This document shows, piece by piece, positions 50,301 to 62,749 of a DNA stretch of 64,000 nt. The notes below the pieces were generated by a model, which ran no database searches, was not told where the DNA came from, and saw nothing but the letters and a program-made list of their open reading frames with translations. The translations under genes and the position numbers were made by a program. Each line of letters opens with the position of its first letter. Within the stretch, counting starts at the first letter, position 1. The stretch comes from Lichenostomus cassidix (Eukaryota; Chordata; Aves; Passeriformes; Meliphagidae): contig CM039179.1 in assembly GCA_008360975.2 (NCBI GenBank), positions 52,806,561 to 52,870,560 on the forward strand, given 5' to 3'.

Positions 50301-52539
50301 TTTTCCTCTCCTGCTGTAATTGAAATCAAACTTGTTGCAGTCTGTAATTGATAGTGAATCTAACCATCTAATGTTTTATATGAGACAGATGCACAGCAGA
50401 AGCACATGAAGCAGCATATGGAAGAGCAAGTACCCTACTGGGGCGAAGATAGATTCATTCTTGTTTTGTTAAACAATATTCCAATACTTTGATCAACTAG
50501 TTCACCTACATTTTAGTAAGTTAGGAGATATGTGCAGAAAATTTAGAGTATATGTGATGCATTAATAGAAATGGGTAGACCACATCTTTCAGTCCTCATG
50601 AAGAACTGTGCTTCCAGATTCTCACATTTTTGCTTTGCCTGCTCTTTTCTCTTGAGATGTTAAAGAAAAGTATTCTAGTTTCTGTCTCACTGTTGTTATG
50701 ACAGGTCTAATGGCTCATAAGGGAATGCAAATCTAGATGTTCCCTCTCACTCTTGTTTTGGCATCTTGTGCAAATCATGATCTTGTATAAGGAGTGCATC
50801 TTTTTGTCTCTGGGTGAAGACATTTGTTTAGAATCTGCTAAGAATTGGAAGCAGGATGCTGCTGTCTATCAGTACCGCAATATATTCCTGTTTTTCTTTC
50901 TCTCTTTAGTCACAAAATGCTTCCATTCTTAGTAAATAAAATAATAAGGTATTTCTAAGTGTTATCCTGTATCTCCCTTTCTCTCCTGCTCCTGTATATA
51001 AGAGAAAAGAGAGCCAGTCATGAATATTATATTAATACCTTAATATTTTAAAATGTGGGGTTTTTCTTTATTTTTTTCTTTTCCTTCTCTGTTGGAGATC
51101 TACTCTAGTTTCTACACTGGGAGGTTTATATAGCTTTAATACCATTCTTCTATCTTAGCTTCTCTTTGTGACACAACATACTGTAATTAAATATAGAACT
51201 AAAGGGAACTTGTACATTAATAACTGTATTTGCTGATGGATTTCTTGAGATATTTGGAAACACAGTTTTTTTTAGCAGAAATAATGTAATAGTCCCCTTT
51301 GTGGATTTGTTCATATCTGGTTTTGAAAGGAGCCTCACGTGTTCCTTCCAGTGCTACTGATAACAAGATGTTATCTGCACATCTGAGTCAGGCAGCCTAA
51401 AGCTTTGAGCTATTGCATCTGTAACTAAGATTGAAGACCTAACTTAAGTCAAAAATCACACTTATTCTGTAATGTTTCTGACCCTAAAGATGTCTTGGGT
51501 AAAGTTCAGCAGGATTTCTCCTGGGGTAGCAAAGTTCCTTTAGGTATATCTAAATAAATATTAGCTTTCTGTTGAATACTTATAAAGAGATTTGGAGGAA
51601 AGCTAGTTATTCTGTAACTCCTCAGATAATACCTGGTTTCTCAGGGATCTGAGAAAAAATAGAGGAGGAATTAACTTCTTTACTCTGTTCACAATCACAG
51701 TGGAGATTATTCTCATTAAATATTTATCCATCATGGAGGAGGAAGAGAGTTGAGTAATCAAACAGTTGGTGTTAATTTAAATGTCAAACCACAATTAGAA
51801 AAAACATCCTTGCAATCAAATTTTATTGTGGTTTTCCAGTCTGTGCTCTGAAAATATCCTTCACTCAAGGATTTCCACTCTGAAGGAAGAGAGGAAAACA
51901 CAATATGGATTTGACTCAAATTTCCTGAAATTTTTCCTCTTTCTGAAAATTTCAAAAACTTTCTGAGACTCAATAATGCCTTCACAAGGTTAACTTCAGG
52001 CTGTCAGTTATTTTTTGCAAACAGATTTTCCTCCAACTTGATCAACCTCTACCCTGAAAGAAAAGTCTGAAGCCGCCAGCTGCACTTTCTGTGTGATCTT
52101 ACTGAAACAAATACAAGTGGAAGCAAAGCCAAAACTTGGTGGTGTTGGTGTTGTTTTGTATAGACTGGTTGTGGTGGTGGTTGTTGCTTTTTAACATCTC
52201 TGGTTGCTTTGTTTTTGTGGCAATTGAAGCTCATATACAAAGTAGTGCAGTTTTTTTTACATTATTTCAACATTAATTTATCTCAGTGTCTTGGTGAGAT
52301 TATTTATCTGATAATCTTTCTAATAGCATCATCAGAACACTTTGAGTAGTTAAATATAGTTTTAATATTAAAATATGTAATGCTTAAACAGATTAGCTTT
52401 TCTGTGTGTCACAGAGAAAAAAAGATTTATTATCAGTTAAAATATTACAAAAAAATGGAAAGTACTAAATATATTAAGGCTAGTCATGTGATTATTCTTA
52501 GTAAGCTTGCTATATACATGGAGTACTGTTCTATCATCA
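47362..52539. other. Non-coding DNA, no gene seen
   Basis: AT-rich sequence without a supported gene. A slightly GC-richer patch at about 48,590-48,960 contains a short CA run (about 48,770) and a 79-codon frame without recognisable features. A G/T-rich trinucleotide-like patch is listed separately at 52,137. No transposon was recognised. Confidence 0.55.
52137..52190 (+). repeat. Degenerate (GTT/GGT)n low-complexity tract
   Basis: Two runs of GTT and GGT triplets (for example TGGTGGTGTTGGTGTTG and GTTGTGGTGGTGGTTGTTG) are separated by about ten unrelated bases. It is a simple triplet repeat. Confidence 0.75.
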
Positions 52540-52822
52540 TGAAAAAATCTAAGTTGAAAAGGACCTTCAGAGGTCCTTTGATATGATGTCCTGCCCAAAG
52601 AACCCTAATTTTGATCAGATGGTTCAGGGCCTTTTTCAGCCAAATTTTTAATATCTCCAAGCTTTGATACCATCTTTCTGCGCAGCCTGTTCTGCTGTTT
52701 GATAATCCTTGGGATTTTTTTTTCCTTCATACCAAATTAGAATTTTCCTTGTTGAAATTTGTCTCTTTTGCTTCTCGTTCTGTCACTGTGCAAAAAGAGT
52801 CTCCATATTTTCCAGGCCCTTT
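52540..52822 (-). mobile_element. CR1 LINE, 5'-truncated 3' end
   Basis: The plus strand is the antisense of a CR1 3' end. It runs AAGTTGAAAAGGACCTTCAG, TCCTGCCCA, CAGGGCCTTTTTCAGCC, GCAGCCTGTTCTGCTG, TTGTTGAAATTTGTCTC and GTCACTGTGCAAAAAGAGTC. The terminal octamer tail is decayed at the low-coordinate side. It belongs to a different and more diverged CR1 lineage than the copy at 5570. A 160-base segment of unassigned DNA separates it from the next CR1. Confidence 0.85.
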
Positions 52823-53399
52823 TGTTAAGTGGCTAAAACTTTCAGGTTTTGAGGGCGCGCATATGCTGCTCCTGCAGGCCTTCCTTTTACTATCCTGTTT
52901 CCTGACCAGCTTGGACACTGTTAGCTGGGCTTACTCCGGTGGTTTTCCTGTACTGCAGAGCTCAAAACTGAGTATGTACTTTTGCATTCAGTCTCATACA
53001 ATCATAGAATCATTTAGGTTGAAGAAGACCTTTGAGATTATTGAGTCCAGCTGTTAACACTGTCAAGTCAGCAGTGCTCCATCTACACATCTTCTAAATA
53101 CTTCCAGGGACGATAACTCCTCCCCTTCTTTAGGCAGCCTGTTCCAATACTTGACAACCATTTTGTTGTTGAAATTTTTAATAATGTCCAACTGAAACCT
53201 ACGCTAGAGCAACTTGAGGCCACTTCCCCTTGTCTATATTTTGATTCTTAGGGAAAGAGACTGACACACATAGAAAAGACACATGTAGAAAAAAACTAGT
53301 GACTTCTTGAACTTTTCTGGCTACATTTTTACTGTTGCAGTTTGTCCTTTGTTTAAGGACACACTGCTTTCTCATGCTGAAATGAGTTGTCCACCAGGA

Positions 53400-53612
53400 T
53401 CAACAGGTCTTGATGCGGGCAAAACTGCATTCTGTCCAATTGGCCTCCAGCCTATGTTGCTGCATGGAGTTATTCCCTCCTGGGGCAGTATTCTGTGTTT
53501 GCCATTGTTGCACTTGAGGTACCTGTTGACGATTTATCCAGCTTGTCAGACTTTCTCTAATAGGAGCCCAGACTTCCAGCATGCGGAGCGCTTTCCCCCA
53601 GTTTGGTGTCAC
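53400..53612 (-). pseudogene. CR1 ORF2 C-terminal remnant
   Basis: The minus-strand frame preserves the segment of CR1 ORF2 downstream of the reverse-transcriptase catalytic core. The diagnostic string is APGGNNSMQQHRLEANWTEC followed by SFA, matching the NNPMHQYRLGANWLESSFAE-type words of intact copies. The preceding residues (ALRMLEVWAPIRESL) fit only loosely, and the frame ends in a stop right after SFARIKTC, where the intact protein would continue. It is too short and broken to act. A 155-codon plus-strand frame over the same DNA (53307-53774) is its antisense shadow and not a gene. Confidence 0.75.
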
Positions 53613-53851
53613 CTACAGACTTGTGACACCAGTGCTCTCTGCCTCATGATCCAGCCTATTAATGAAGGCATCAGCTGCAAAGGCATCATTAGCCCCATTA
53701 ACCCTCCCTATAAACAAGATGCTCATTGGAACCATTTGAACCTGGCAGTCCAAGCAATTTTTCCAGGCACCTAGTGGTCCACCCACTCAAAACATGTTTT
53801 CACCACTTTGTTAGTGTGGACAACATCAAACAAACAAACAAAAAAAGAATT

Positions 53852-54052
53852 TCAGAAAGCATAACTAAGCTCAAGGTGACCCTTTTTCACCAAGGCAGTG
53901 ATGTCATCACAGAAGACAATAAGGCTGGTCAAGCATGTTTCATCCCGGTAAATGCATGTAGGATCTCCTCCTATGGTATGTGCCTGGGTGTAGATTCCCG
54001 GAAGATTTTTTTGGCTAGTGAGACTAAGCTGACTGGCCTGCAGTTCCTCCAA
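53852..54052 (-). pseudogene. CR1 reverse-transcriptase finger remnant
   Basis: This minus-strand frame carries a decayed version of the conserved CR1 reverse-transcriptase block [27 protein letters not shown]. Here only RDETCLTSLIVFCDDITALV remains recognisable, at about residues 36-55 of the frame. The upstream QLSLTSQKN fits the PVSLTSVPGK-type words that precede it in intact copies. The catalytic FADD box, which would lie further downstream, is not present in an open frame. It is non-functional. Confidence 0.75.
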
Positions 54053-56636
54053 TAATCCTCCTCCTTTTTTTCAAAAGTGGGCAAATTTTCCAGTCATTGG
54101 AAATCTACCCTAATCACTCAGATGTTTGTAAGACCATAAACAGTGACTGATGTGCCATACACCTAATTGGTTTCTGCCTCAATCTTCTACTGGCAATAAT
54201 TCTTGAGTCTCCCAGACCCTGGCACAGGCTCAGAGGATCTGGGAGGTTTGACACAGTTGTGTCCACTAGAAACTGAAGAAAAGAAGGCATCTGTTACCTC
54301 AGCTTTTTCCATTTTCTTTGCCACTAGGTTCCCTACAGTTAGAGTGACAGCCCCACATTTTTCTTTGTCCTCCTTTTGCTGATAGCATACCTTTCTTTTT
54401 ATGCATCGTAGTCCTCACTAGTATCAACTCCAAGGCAGTATTGGCTTTTGTAATTCAGCTGAGAACAGTCAGAATTTCCCCGTTATCCATACTAACCTTA
54501 TGCTGTGCCTGTTAGACATCCTGGGCCTCACACTGGACTTTTACTGTGCTTTGAAGAAGTTGTCACTGATGATCAGTTGGCTCTCCTGAGCATCTGTACC
54601 CTCCCAGGCAGTCCCATTAGCCCCCACAAAGCAGATCCCTAACAAGTTTAAGTATACTTTTCTAAAGTCTAAGTTTGTGGGGCTTTTTTTATTTTTAAGT
54701 GCTCTGCCATTTTGCCCTTACAGGAGATGTTGGGAGTTTTTTTGTCTCCTCAGAGAGCTACCTTTGTGAATTGAGGCTTCCCCACCCAACTTTTGTAAAG
54801 GAGGCTTCATGTCCTCTTCTTGATGAATCAGTCTTTATCAGACATTCATCACTGAACCCAGCCTGATCTTGACCCATCAGTTCTGGGATTGTTATTCACC
54901 TGCTCCAGTGTTAATCTCCATGGATTCAGACTGTCTGTGTCCATAGAGTGCAACCTTTTCTCCTGACTTGTCCTGTGGAGCCTGTATGGACTCTCTGTGA
55001 TTTGTTTGCAGCTGCACGTGTTTGTGTACAGGCACTTGAGGTGAGCCCTGGAGCCGCACTGTGTTCACAGAGCATGATCCCTGTATGTTATGCTTGTGCC
55101 TGGCACTTTTTCACTTTCTCCTATCCGTCCTCTAAGTCTCACATAACTTGTCCACCATCTCTAGATGTTTGAAATGTTTTTCATTATGTTAGCAAGCTTC
55201 TCTGCAAGCCTCTCTTCAAGGCTGAGTCTTGGCCCATTTTATTAAATATACCATGACATAGAAATATTTTGACATATATGTTTAACATGTGCATACAAAA
55301 TATATATGCATATATGTAGTGTCTTACCATGCTTACATACTGTATTAAGTTCATTAAGCAAACAGACACTTCATGTATATTTTTCTGCATTTGTGCACAG
55401 CAGGAGAAAGAGGAGAATATAAGAAACCTCCTGAAGTACTGAATAATTATCTTTTTGATTTAATGTATTGCCTTCAGCTTTTTATCTCCTACATGCCTTA
55501 CTGGCAGTTTTATCTTTTGGTCTGATTTTCCAAATGGTACAATGTGGTTTTGGTTTTTTGAACATCATTGAAATGAGAAACAGAAAACAGTCATACATAT
55601 TCCTGGCCAATTTGATGGTGATGATTTATTCTTCTTTGTAAAGAAAGTGTTGAAATATTTTGGAAAGGCTGGTCCTGTATAGAGATTCAAAACACAGGAG
55701 ATAAACACATTCAGTGTTCATATTCTTTTCTTCTAGAACTATAATCACATATCAAATAAATTTTAAAAATCATCAGCATGTAGTATTCTAAACACATTTG
55801 ACATGTAGTACAGAATCCTGCTATCAAAAAAGACACTTTTACATACTCCCACAGATTTATTTTCTTTAAAAGCTGTTTTTTCTTGGAAAAAAAAAGAAGA
55901 TAATTTTCATGTATTTGAATATTTTAGGGAAGATATATCTATCATTTTATATTACTAAGATATCAGTCTTTCCTAAGGTTATCTAAGTGGGGGTTTTGAT
56001 AGTATAGAAGTCTCTTGGACATTCCTAGGTTTATACCACTGTTTATGCTATTTTTTTTTCTTATACCAATAATTATCATTGTAGGTGGGAGAGATGAGGA
56101 AGTATTCATGAGAACAGCTCTTCACAAGTTTTCTTCACCTGTCCTATGCCTAATAAAGTAAAATTACTTTCTGAGCTGAAGGAAATATTTTCAGTTGCAT
56201 TTTTCCTTGGAGCAGGAGAGAATTAAAAAGAACATTGTGTTCCATAATTCAAAGATTTTATGATCTCGTGTTAAAGCAAAGGTGAAGTAGGGTAAAAATA
56301 GACTACAAGTGTGATTCACGATAATAACAATTTTAAACTTTTAGTGGAGGGGAGGGAGGGACATTTCCTTTGATTGAAGATTATGTGTCAGAATTTTTGC
56401 TTTTCTTTCTGTTGGCGTTTTCCTGAGATGTTGTTTCTTAAATGCTTCTAAATGTTGACTATATTAGAGAACATGCAACATGCTTTATAGTATATTAAAT
56501 GTTAGGACACCATGTGTTAAGAAAATTGAGTGAAGCCTTAATGCTTCTCTGCCTGAAACTGGAGCTTAAATAACTTCATTGGGGATACTTTGTGCATCTG
56601 AACCTAGAATTGCAACACAACCTTCAAGCTCATACT

Positions 56637-56745
56637 GTTTTTCTGTTGTTTGGGGGTTTTTATGTTGTATGTTATGGCTTTTTAGGTTTTTTGGTTGTTT
56701 AGTTGTTTGGTTTTTTGGTCTGGTTTGGGTGTCTAGTTGACTTTT
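56637..56745 (+). repeat. G/T-rich low-complexity tract
   Basis: The plus strand is made almost entirely of T and G for about 100 bases (TTGTTTGGGGG, TTTTTGGTTGTTTAGTTG, GGTTTTTTGGTCTGG). G/T-rich tracts like this are common in bird DNA. No function is claimed. Confidence 0.75.
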
Positions 56746-58494
56746 TTCTAAATAATATCCAAGAATTTGTTAAAGAAGCTTGGGAAAACTCTGCTCACAA
56801 AGGCTGAAGTGGTGTATTTTTTTGTCCTACAGTTTTCGTCCATCTTTTTTGTGCCATGTGACATCAGGTTATGTCCTCAGCAAGACCTGTAAAAGCCCGC
56901 ATGGTTGTCACTGACGGCAGAATTTGATAAGTTTCCAAATGCAGAAATTGAATAAGGACATGAAATGTCAGTATACACTAGTGGGAATGTCTTGTGAGGA
57001 TAAACAGAGGTGATACATAAAATGTAATTCAGCACCATCTTTGTCAATGATTGAAGTAGCACAGATAAGGATACCTTTATCCTGATTAAAGTCAGCAGAC
57101 ATTTGCCATTGACCTTCATAATGCTTCTGGATTTTACCAACTCTGTGTGACTAAACTGGAAGTTGGCCAAGTATGTGCCAGCGATTCTTCTCATCAGTAG
57201 AAATTTAGTCCGTTCTGGGTAAAGCCTTTGTTACTCTTCCTGTCGTCAGGGTGAGATACATAGACATTACTTAAGACCTTTAAAAAGTTTTCCTCATTTG
57301 TGATCATTCACGTGATTTGAACAGAGAGGGATAAAACATTTGTAGTGACTTTAGTAGCCTCAGAGGATTGAAAGTATTAATAAGAAAGAGGTTTCAGGGT
57401 TTTTTTTCATGCAATATGTATAAGATTAATTGTTTCTGGTTTAGGATTAATGAGGCTTCATGAATAGGGATAAAGTGCATAAGCAGTCACTGATCTTTGT
57501 AGGAAAGAAATGGAAAGTATTTTATTCTGAAATGTTTCAACAGTGCTGCATCTTTGAAATCAATTTTCTGGGTTTAATACAGTGGTGTTTCGAGCTGTCA
57601 TATTTCTAATATATTGCAGCACTGTAAACCCTCACATCCTGGACCTTCCTTTAGAGGATTGGGTGTATATGCTTGGGTACGTGAATGTAGCAATCAGGAA
57701 ATAGCACAAAGTGAAATGGCTGTTACTGCATGTTTTTAAGCTTTGCAATGTACTGCAGATCACAGGGATTTATTACAAGAGTGAGTTGTTGATTTTGGTT
57801 TGGAGAAGGTTTTTATTCTTGTTGTTTGTTTTTCTTTGTTTTCTACTTAGATGATGTTCACTGTGCTTTATTTTTCACTATATCCTTCAGTGGTCAGAAA
57901 CAGTGCATCCATTAATAACTACCCTTCACTCATTAAATAATTCCTTAACATATGGTAAAAGAAATTATTACATTTTGTTTCATACTCTCTCTGTTTCTTC
58001 TCTTCCCAAAATCCAACCTAACCTCTACCAACTTCTCTTATGTTCAGAATCAGAGGCTTTAGAAAGATGAAAGCTGCCAAGTGTATTGGCTAGCAATTCA
58101 TTTGTACACTTTTCAATTTATAGAACCGTCCCCCAGCCCCGGTTTTTAATTTGGTGCTTTAGATGAAATCCTGTTTGGGGAAATCAATGAGAAGTTAACC
58201 AAAGCCTAGGCAGCTGCGGTGGTTAGAAGTTGACAGCTTTGATTGCATGCCAAACTGACATCTAGGTTTAGTTTTTCTGTTTTACTTATTCCTCATTCTT
58301 CAACCTTTTGCCATACCACATGACATTATCCTATCAAGCTTTGATACTAGGAAGGGAGAATTTGTGTGCTCAGCAGAGCATTGCTTGTTACCTTATTCTG
58401 CAATTTTACAAAGACAGAAATATCAAATTAAAGAAAATACACAGCAGAAATAGATATTTAACACAATTTCTGACAAGGTTCCAGCTGCTATGCG

Positions 58495-58610
58495 TGTTAC
58501 TCTGATGCCCTTCACTGCTGATTATTTAAACCAGGCTATTGATTGAGTCATGTCATTGGCTGAAGGTAAAAGCCAAAGATGTATTTATACAACACAAAAG
58601 GATACATACA
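58495..58610. promoter_or_regulatory. Candidate conserved non-coding element (weak)
   Basis: A complex segment with balanced composition contains CTGATTATTTAAA, ATTGATTGA, an AP-1-type TGAGTCA (58544-58550) and CATTGGCTGA (an NF-Y-like CCAAT box in reverse) within 60 bases. It is unlike the low-complexity DNA around it. This is based on texture and motif density only. Confidence 0.18.
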
Positions 58611-59614
58611 AAAATATATTATTCAGACTCACTCCATACAAAATTAATGTGGGTCAGTTCATGTTTTCCACAAAATTTCTTTACTTTTTTTGGATTTGAA
58701 AATATTTAAAATATTCTTGATGAACTAATATGGCAGTTCAACTGAATGATAGTAATGAAATTAAGGCATATGAAATAACATTGTATGAATTTCCCTCCCC
58801 TGTCTTAGTAATGGATTTAAACACATAAATATATGTATATGATGCAGTGCCCCCTGAGTAGTCAGACTGCGAAGTTTTCTTAACAAAACCAAATAAAGAC
58901 AGTTTTCAGCAGTAATGCTATTTACATACAGCCACATGTATGAGGTATTATTATGATATTATTACTTGTGTAATAGGTAGCATGCAGAGATCAGTTAGCA
59001 AAGTGAGTGAAGTGTCTCAAGAAGTCACCAACAGACTTGATAAAAGAACATATATTTTCCGTGGGCTTTATAGTGCCCGTAGTAATTTTACCATGTAAGT
59101 CCAGCCTCTAGATGTCCATGGTACTGAAAAGCAGACACTGTAAACAGTGTGTAACAGAACAGCTTTTGATAGTATGACAGTGACAGAAAGCAAAAGCTAG
59201 AGGGAAAAAAGATTAGAGACCACAACACAGAGAGAAGGTAGGAGTGATGGGTTCCTGCTTAGGTCCATCACCACTTGCCTGAGGTCCGCTGGCAAATGCA
59301 CTGCACAACAGTCACTGCAGCCGTGGGTTAGGAAAAGCAACCAGCCTTTGATAATGCTGTTCCACTGCTAACATTGAAAGCTCTTTCAGGGATTCTCTTA
59401 TGTCATGCTTTTATTTTATTCCAGTTGGCTGAATCTGTCCTGCTGAAAGTAGGTCTGAAGAAAGAGTAGGTGTTTGATCTTACTCTGATTAAAGTCAGTA
59501 CAAAATTGGTTTTGACTTTAGCAGCACGAGTAATGTCCATAGAGGGAAACCATTTAAGCCTTTCCAACACATTTACAATATTTCCAATGTGAAATGGGAA
59601 CTCAGAAACTGAAA

Positions 59615-59660
59615 CTTACAGTTTTTAACCTAAACTTCCTTTTTTGCTGGATGCTTGTTA
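59615..59660 (+). repeat. Copy 1 of a 46-bp dispersed direct repeat
   Basis: This segment matches 63949-63994 at 42 of 46 positions, and every difference is a transition. The shared core is AACCTAAACTTCC followed by a T-run and a variable CYGGAYRCTTGTTA end. The flanks on the upstream side do not match, so the repeat boundary there is sharp. No family was assigned. Confidence 0.7.
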
Positions 59661-61668
59661 GACAAATGGAGATTGCTTTGACATGATACTGTTCACTGTA
59701 AGGTTGGAGTTTAATAAAAAGTCAGGAGGAATAAATTAGATAATCTTTCTGTGTCTCTTACTGTACTTTAAATACTACCTTAATATTAATTCCAGATGAT
59801 AAGGCCAGAGGATGATTTTCAAATGGTGGCCTATAAACTGCTAGTGACCTATTGTTTCAAAAATTATGTCAAGGCTAACTAAGGAAACCCCAAGATATTA
59901 AGTTAATTATATTAATGTTGAAATTATTAATTGTTGTCTATGATTACAGCTGGCCACGTCTTTTCCATATTCTTGTCAAAGAAGTTAGCAACTGAAATCA
60001 AGTACAGTATCAGCAAGAAGTGTTTCTTTGAGTTTTGGAGTCAGGTTTAGGTTTTTTTTTTCATTAACATGACAAATCTCGAATTCACTCATGGGCTTTC
60101 TTTCCTAAATTTCCTTTGAGGTGTTCTTGTAGCTAGCTGGGGGAATTTTTTTTTTTAATCACCCTGTTATCTCCCTCAATTATTTACTTTTTTGTGACAG
60201 TAGAATTCATGTAAACAGGAAACTACTTGTATTTATCAAAATAATAACTGTTTTGAATGAGAATTTGTCTTTTGTCTCAAGTTGGAAGTACACCTAAAAA
60301 TAGAAATGGTAGGAGAGCAAATTTCCAGACATAGTCTGATGTTTAAATGGGTTATCATCTAAGTTATAGAAGTCAATTCAAGGGCAAAACCCCCAAATCA
60401 GTTTATAGCTTCAATGTTAGAGAATCTCTAAGTACCTAAGCTTTTTTGGTTGAAGTTTATATTTGTAATAATCTGTCAATGTGGATGCACAGGAGTACCA
60501 CCCAACTGGCTGAACTAGACATTTTGCTGTCAAACCTGTGATACCCAAAAAAGTTTAGACACAAAGGGCTCACCCCTGTAAATGATCTCCTTGAGAAATA
60601 TATCATCCAGTGACTGGATTTTAGGAGTATGTATCATGTGCTGACATGTGCATACGGTGTGAAGAACCAGCCAACGCCTTTGTTGCTTGTAGGTGGACAG
60701 ATGAAGAGCCAGCCTGCAACAGAGGGCTCTGACACAGCTTGTGCAGCACTCTGCTGGGACAGAGCAATGGCCTGTCCAGGGAGGAGCATGATCACTGTGT
60801 GCATCTTTTTACTTTGCATGTGAAGAATTAATATTTTGAGCATACTGTATTGATTCAGTGAAATTGTTCTGGAAAATAATCTGATATTACAGACACTTAG
60901 TGGCTTTCCTTGAAGCTAGTGTAGTTTCCGTATAGTAGGGAACACGAGATTTGGGATGTAGGAAAAGAGAGGGAGCTCAAATTTGAGGAATCATGGCTTA
61001 GTGGAATATTTTAGGTCAACCTGGTGCTCAGTGTGTGCGAACTTAGTTTTTCTTGAGTTCAGTTCCAGTAGTGCTGTTTGCCCAAAGATGACAATGCAAA
61101 AGCAGATTTAAAATGCGGGTATAGAATTCAGGGCAAAATTTATACAGGTTATGGTGCATGATTCCCAAAGATTCTGTTGTCTTGGCTTTTGTGAGGAAAA
61201 TGTAAATTTGTTTATTGTGAAACCAAAATACAGCTCATCACTCCACACAAGATGCATTCTGCATTGCAAACATTAGTGATGTTGGGTTTTACAAATGCTG
61301 GCAAGGTATGTTGAAAGATGGACTGCTGCCTTGGCTCTATGAAAAAAGATACTGAACCCCAGAATGCTAGCATGAAATCCATGGAAGCTTTACCATGATT
61401 TTGTAAAATGTCAAATTATGCCTGAAGAAAGATGGACAGCTGTAACTTATAAGCACAGTAGGAACAGATGAATTGCAAGGTCAAATCTCATTATGGAGTA
61501 GAGCACTAAGATTGATTTTTATTTCATTTTTAACTCCACCTGAAGATTAAAAAAATAATGAAATTAGGTTTTCAAGCTTATGCATGAGTGTCCATAGAAT
61601 GGAAAGTTTTTTTCAGAAGTCTCTTTTTTTCTTTTTTTCTTGTGATTTGTAAGTATAGCTTTTTTTAA

Positions 61669-61687
61669 TTTTTTTTTTTTTTTTTTT
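61669..61687 (+). repeat. Poly-T run (T19)
   Basis: Nineteen T are followed by GGTGGC. It is preceded by several shorter T-runs from about 61,610. It could be the complement of a retroposon tail, but no body was recognised downstream. Confidence 0.75.
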
Positions 61688-62406
61688 GGTGGCTATATGA
61701 ATGAAGATGACTTAGGAGAGTAAAACTTCTGGATGAGAATCTGTAATTTTAAATACATGGAATTAACGACCAATTTTCATGCAAGTTTTCATGTGCAAGA
61801 TTTAAACTCCTACATTAGTTGTACGAAATGAAGTTGCAACAGATCTATCAATGTGCTCTTGCAAAGAACAAAATCTGTAAAAATTTTATGATCTACATAG
61901 GTGGTGTTACAGAAAAAATCCTAAACATTACATGTAACCCTTCAATGTACAGGTAGGTAATGGATTAAGTTGTCAGCATCATACAATTCTGGAATCTTAG
62001 GTTCAATGAGCTGATCTCCATTAAGGTCCCACAAAATGTGATACTCTTACTGACCGCTTGTTTGTTTTTGACCACCTCTGCCACATCAAATGAATGAATT
62101 CAGGGACTCATTCCGTCATCTTTAGATTCCATTTTAGGTGTGCTCAATCTGTTTGATTCATTTGTTTGGCGCTTGCCACAGGTACGGATAAAGAGTAAGA
62201 TTCAAGCACAGCTTTTAAATTCACTTGATCTCTCATCTGATCTTGGACCAAAATGAAAGAAATTGCTTTGAAATTGGAGGAGGTCTGAGCATGGAAGAAG
62301 ATTGCTTATGGTTTCAGGTGTTTTACTCTTCTGTGGGGCTAATTTCTCACCCACTGCATTTTGGAATCTAAGATGGTCCTCCTCTTCACTGCCTTTGTTT
62401 ACCTCT

Positions 62407-62680
62407 TGTATATTAACCCCAGCTGGCAACTAAGCCTCACCCAGTCGCTCACTCACTTTCCCTGTGGTGGGATAGGGAAGGGAATCAGAAGAGTAAAAGT
62501 GAGAAAACTTTTGGGTTGGGATAAAGACAGTTTAATAGATAAAGCAAAAGCTGCACATGAAAGCAAAGCAATATAAGGAATTCATTCACCACTTCCTACA
62601 GGCAGGCAGGTGTTCAGCCTTCTCCAGGAAAGCAGGGTTCTATGACATGTGATGGTCATTTGTAAAGACAACAGTCCTAT
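62407..62680 (-). mobile_element. Solitary ERV LTR fragment (neoavian-type)
   Basis: Read on the minus strand, this is the 3' half of a long terminal repeat of an old endogenous retrovirus. Recognisable words on the plus strand are ACCCCAGCTGGCAACTAAG (about 62,417), the CTCACTCACT block, GGGAAGGGAATCAGAAGAGT (62,475) and AAAGTGAGAAAAC. They are followed by GGGATAAAGACAGTTTAATA, GCAAAAGCTGC and GGCAGGCAGGTGTTCAGCC (62,602). The low-coordinate edge reads TGT, consistent with the terminal CA of the LTR on the minus strand. The upstream half of the LTR is absent, with the match fading at about 62,680, and no retroviral genes are present. I recall this LTR type from neoavian genomes; the exact family name is not certain (probably ERVL-like). 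Confidence 0.7.
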
Positions 62681-62749
62681 AGACCCATTGAATCCATATC
62701 TCTTCAATTTAGAGAGAAAGATGTTGTGGGGAACCGTATCAAAGGCCTT

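Larger units (their letters stand above)
52985..55100 (-). mobile_element. CR1 LINE, longest copy (about 2.1 kb, with RT remnants)
   Basis: The 3' terminus is at the low-coordinate end, where ATACAATCATAGAATCATTT (about 52,997) is the reverse complement of the CR1 tail. The element then follows antisense CR1 through GCCTGTTCCAATACTTGAC and AGGCCACTTCCCCTTGTC. A junction at about 53,285-53,340 skips a few hundred consensus bases. After it come the C-terminal ORF2 zone (53,340-53,620), the reverse-transcriptase region (53,690-54,060), the RT-endonuclease linker (54,270-54,440) and the endonuclease zone ending near GTGTACAGGCACTTGAGGTG (about 55,025). A (CAAA)n run interrupts it at about 53,828-53,842. 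It is strongly decayed. The outer 5' boundary is uncertain and could reach about 55,180. Confidence 0.88.
55101..62406. other. Non-coding DNA, no gene seen
   Basis: AT-rich sequence with no supported gene. The longest frames (105 codons on the minus strand at 56877-57194; 64-69 codons at 60629-60843 on both strands) have no recognisable features. It holds a G/T-rich tract at 56,637, short AT-rich patches, a T19 run at 61,669-61,687 and the first copy of a dispersed 46-bp repeat at 59,615. A small GC-richer patch at 60,640-60,800 is unassigned. Confidence 0.55.

Noticed and set aside
53307..53774. 155-codon plus-strand frame, the longest in the window
   Set aside because: It lies antisense to a CR1 ORF2 relic. 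The minus strand carries the recognisable CR1 words, so this frame is a shadow.
61980..62100. Possible further CR1 3' end near ATACAATTCTGGAATCTTAGG
   Set aside because: The resemblance to the CR1 terminus is brief and the downstream sequence does not continue as CR1.
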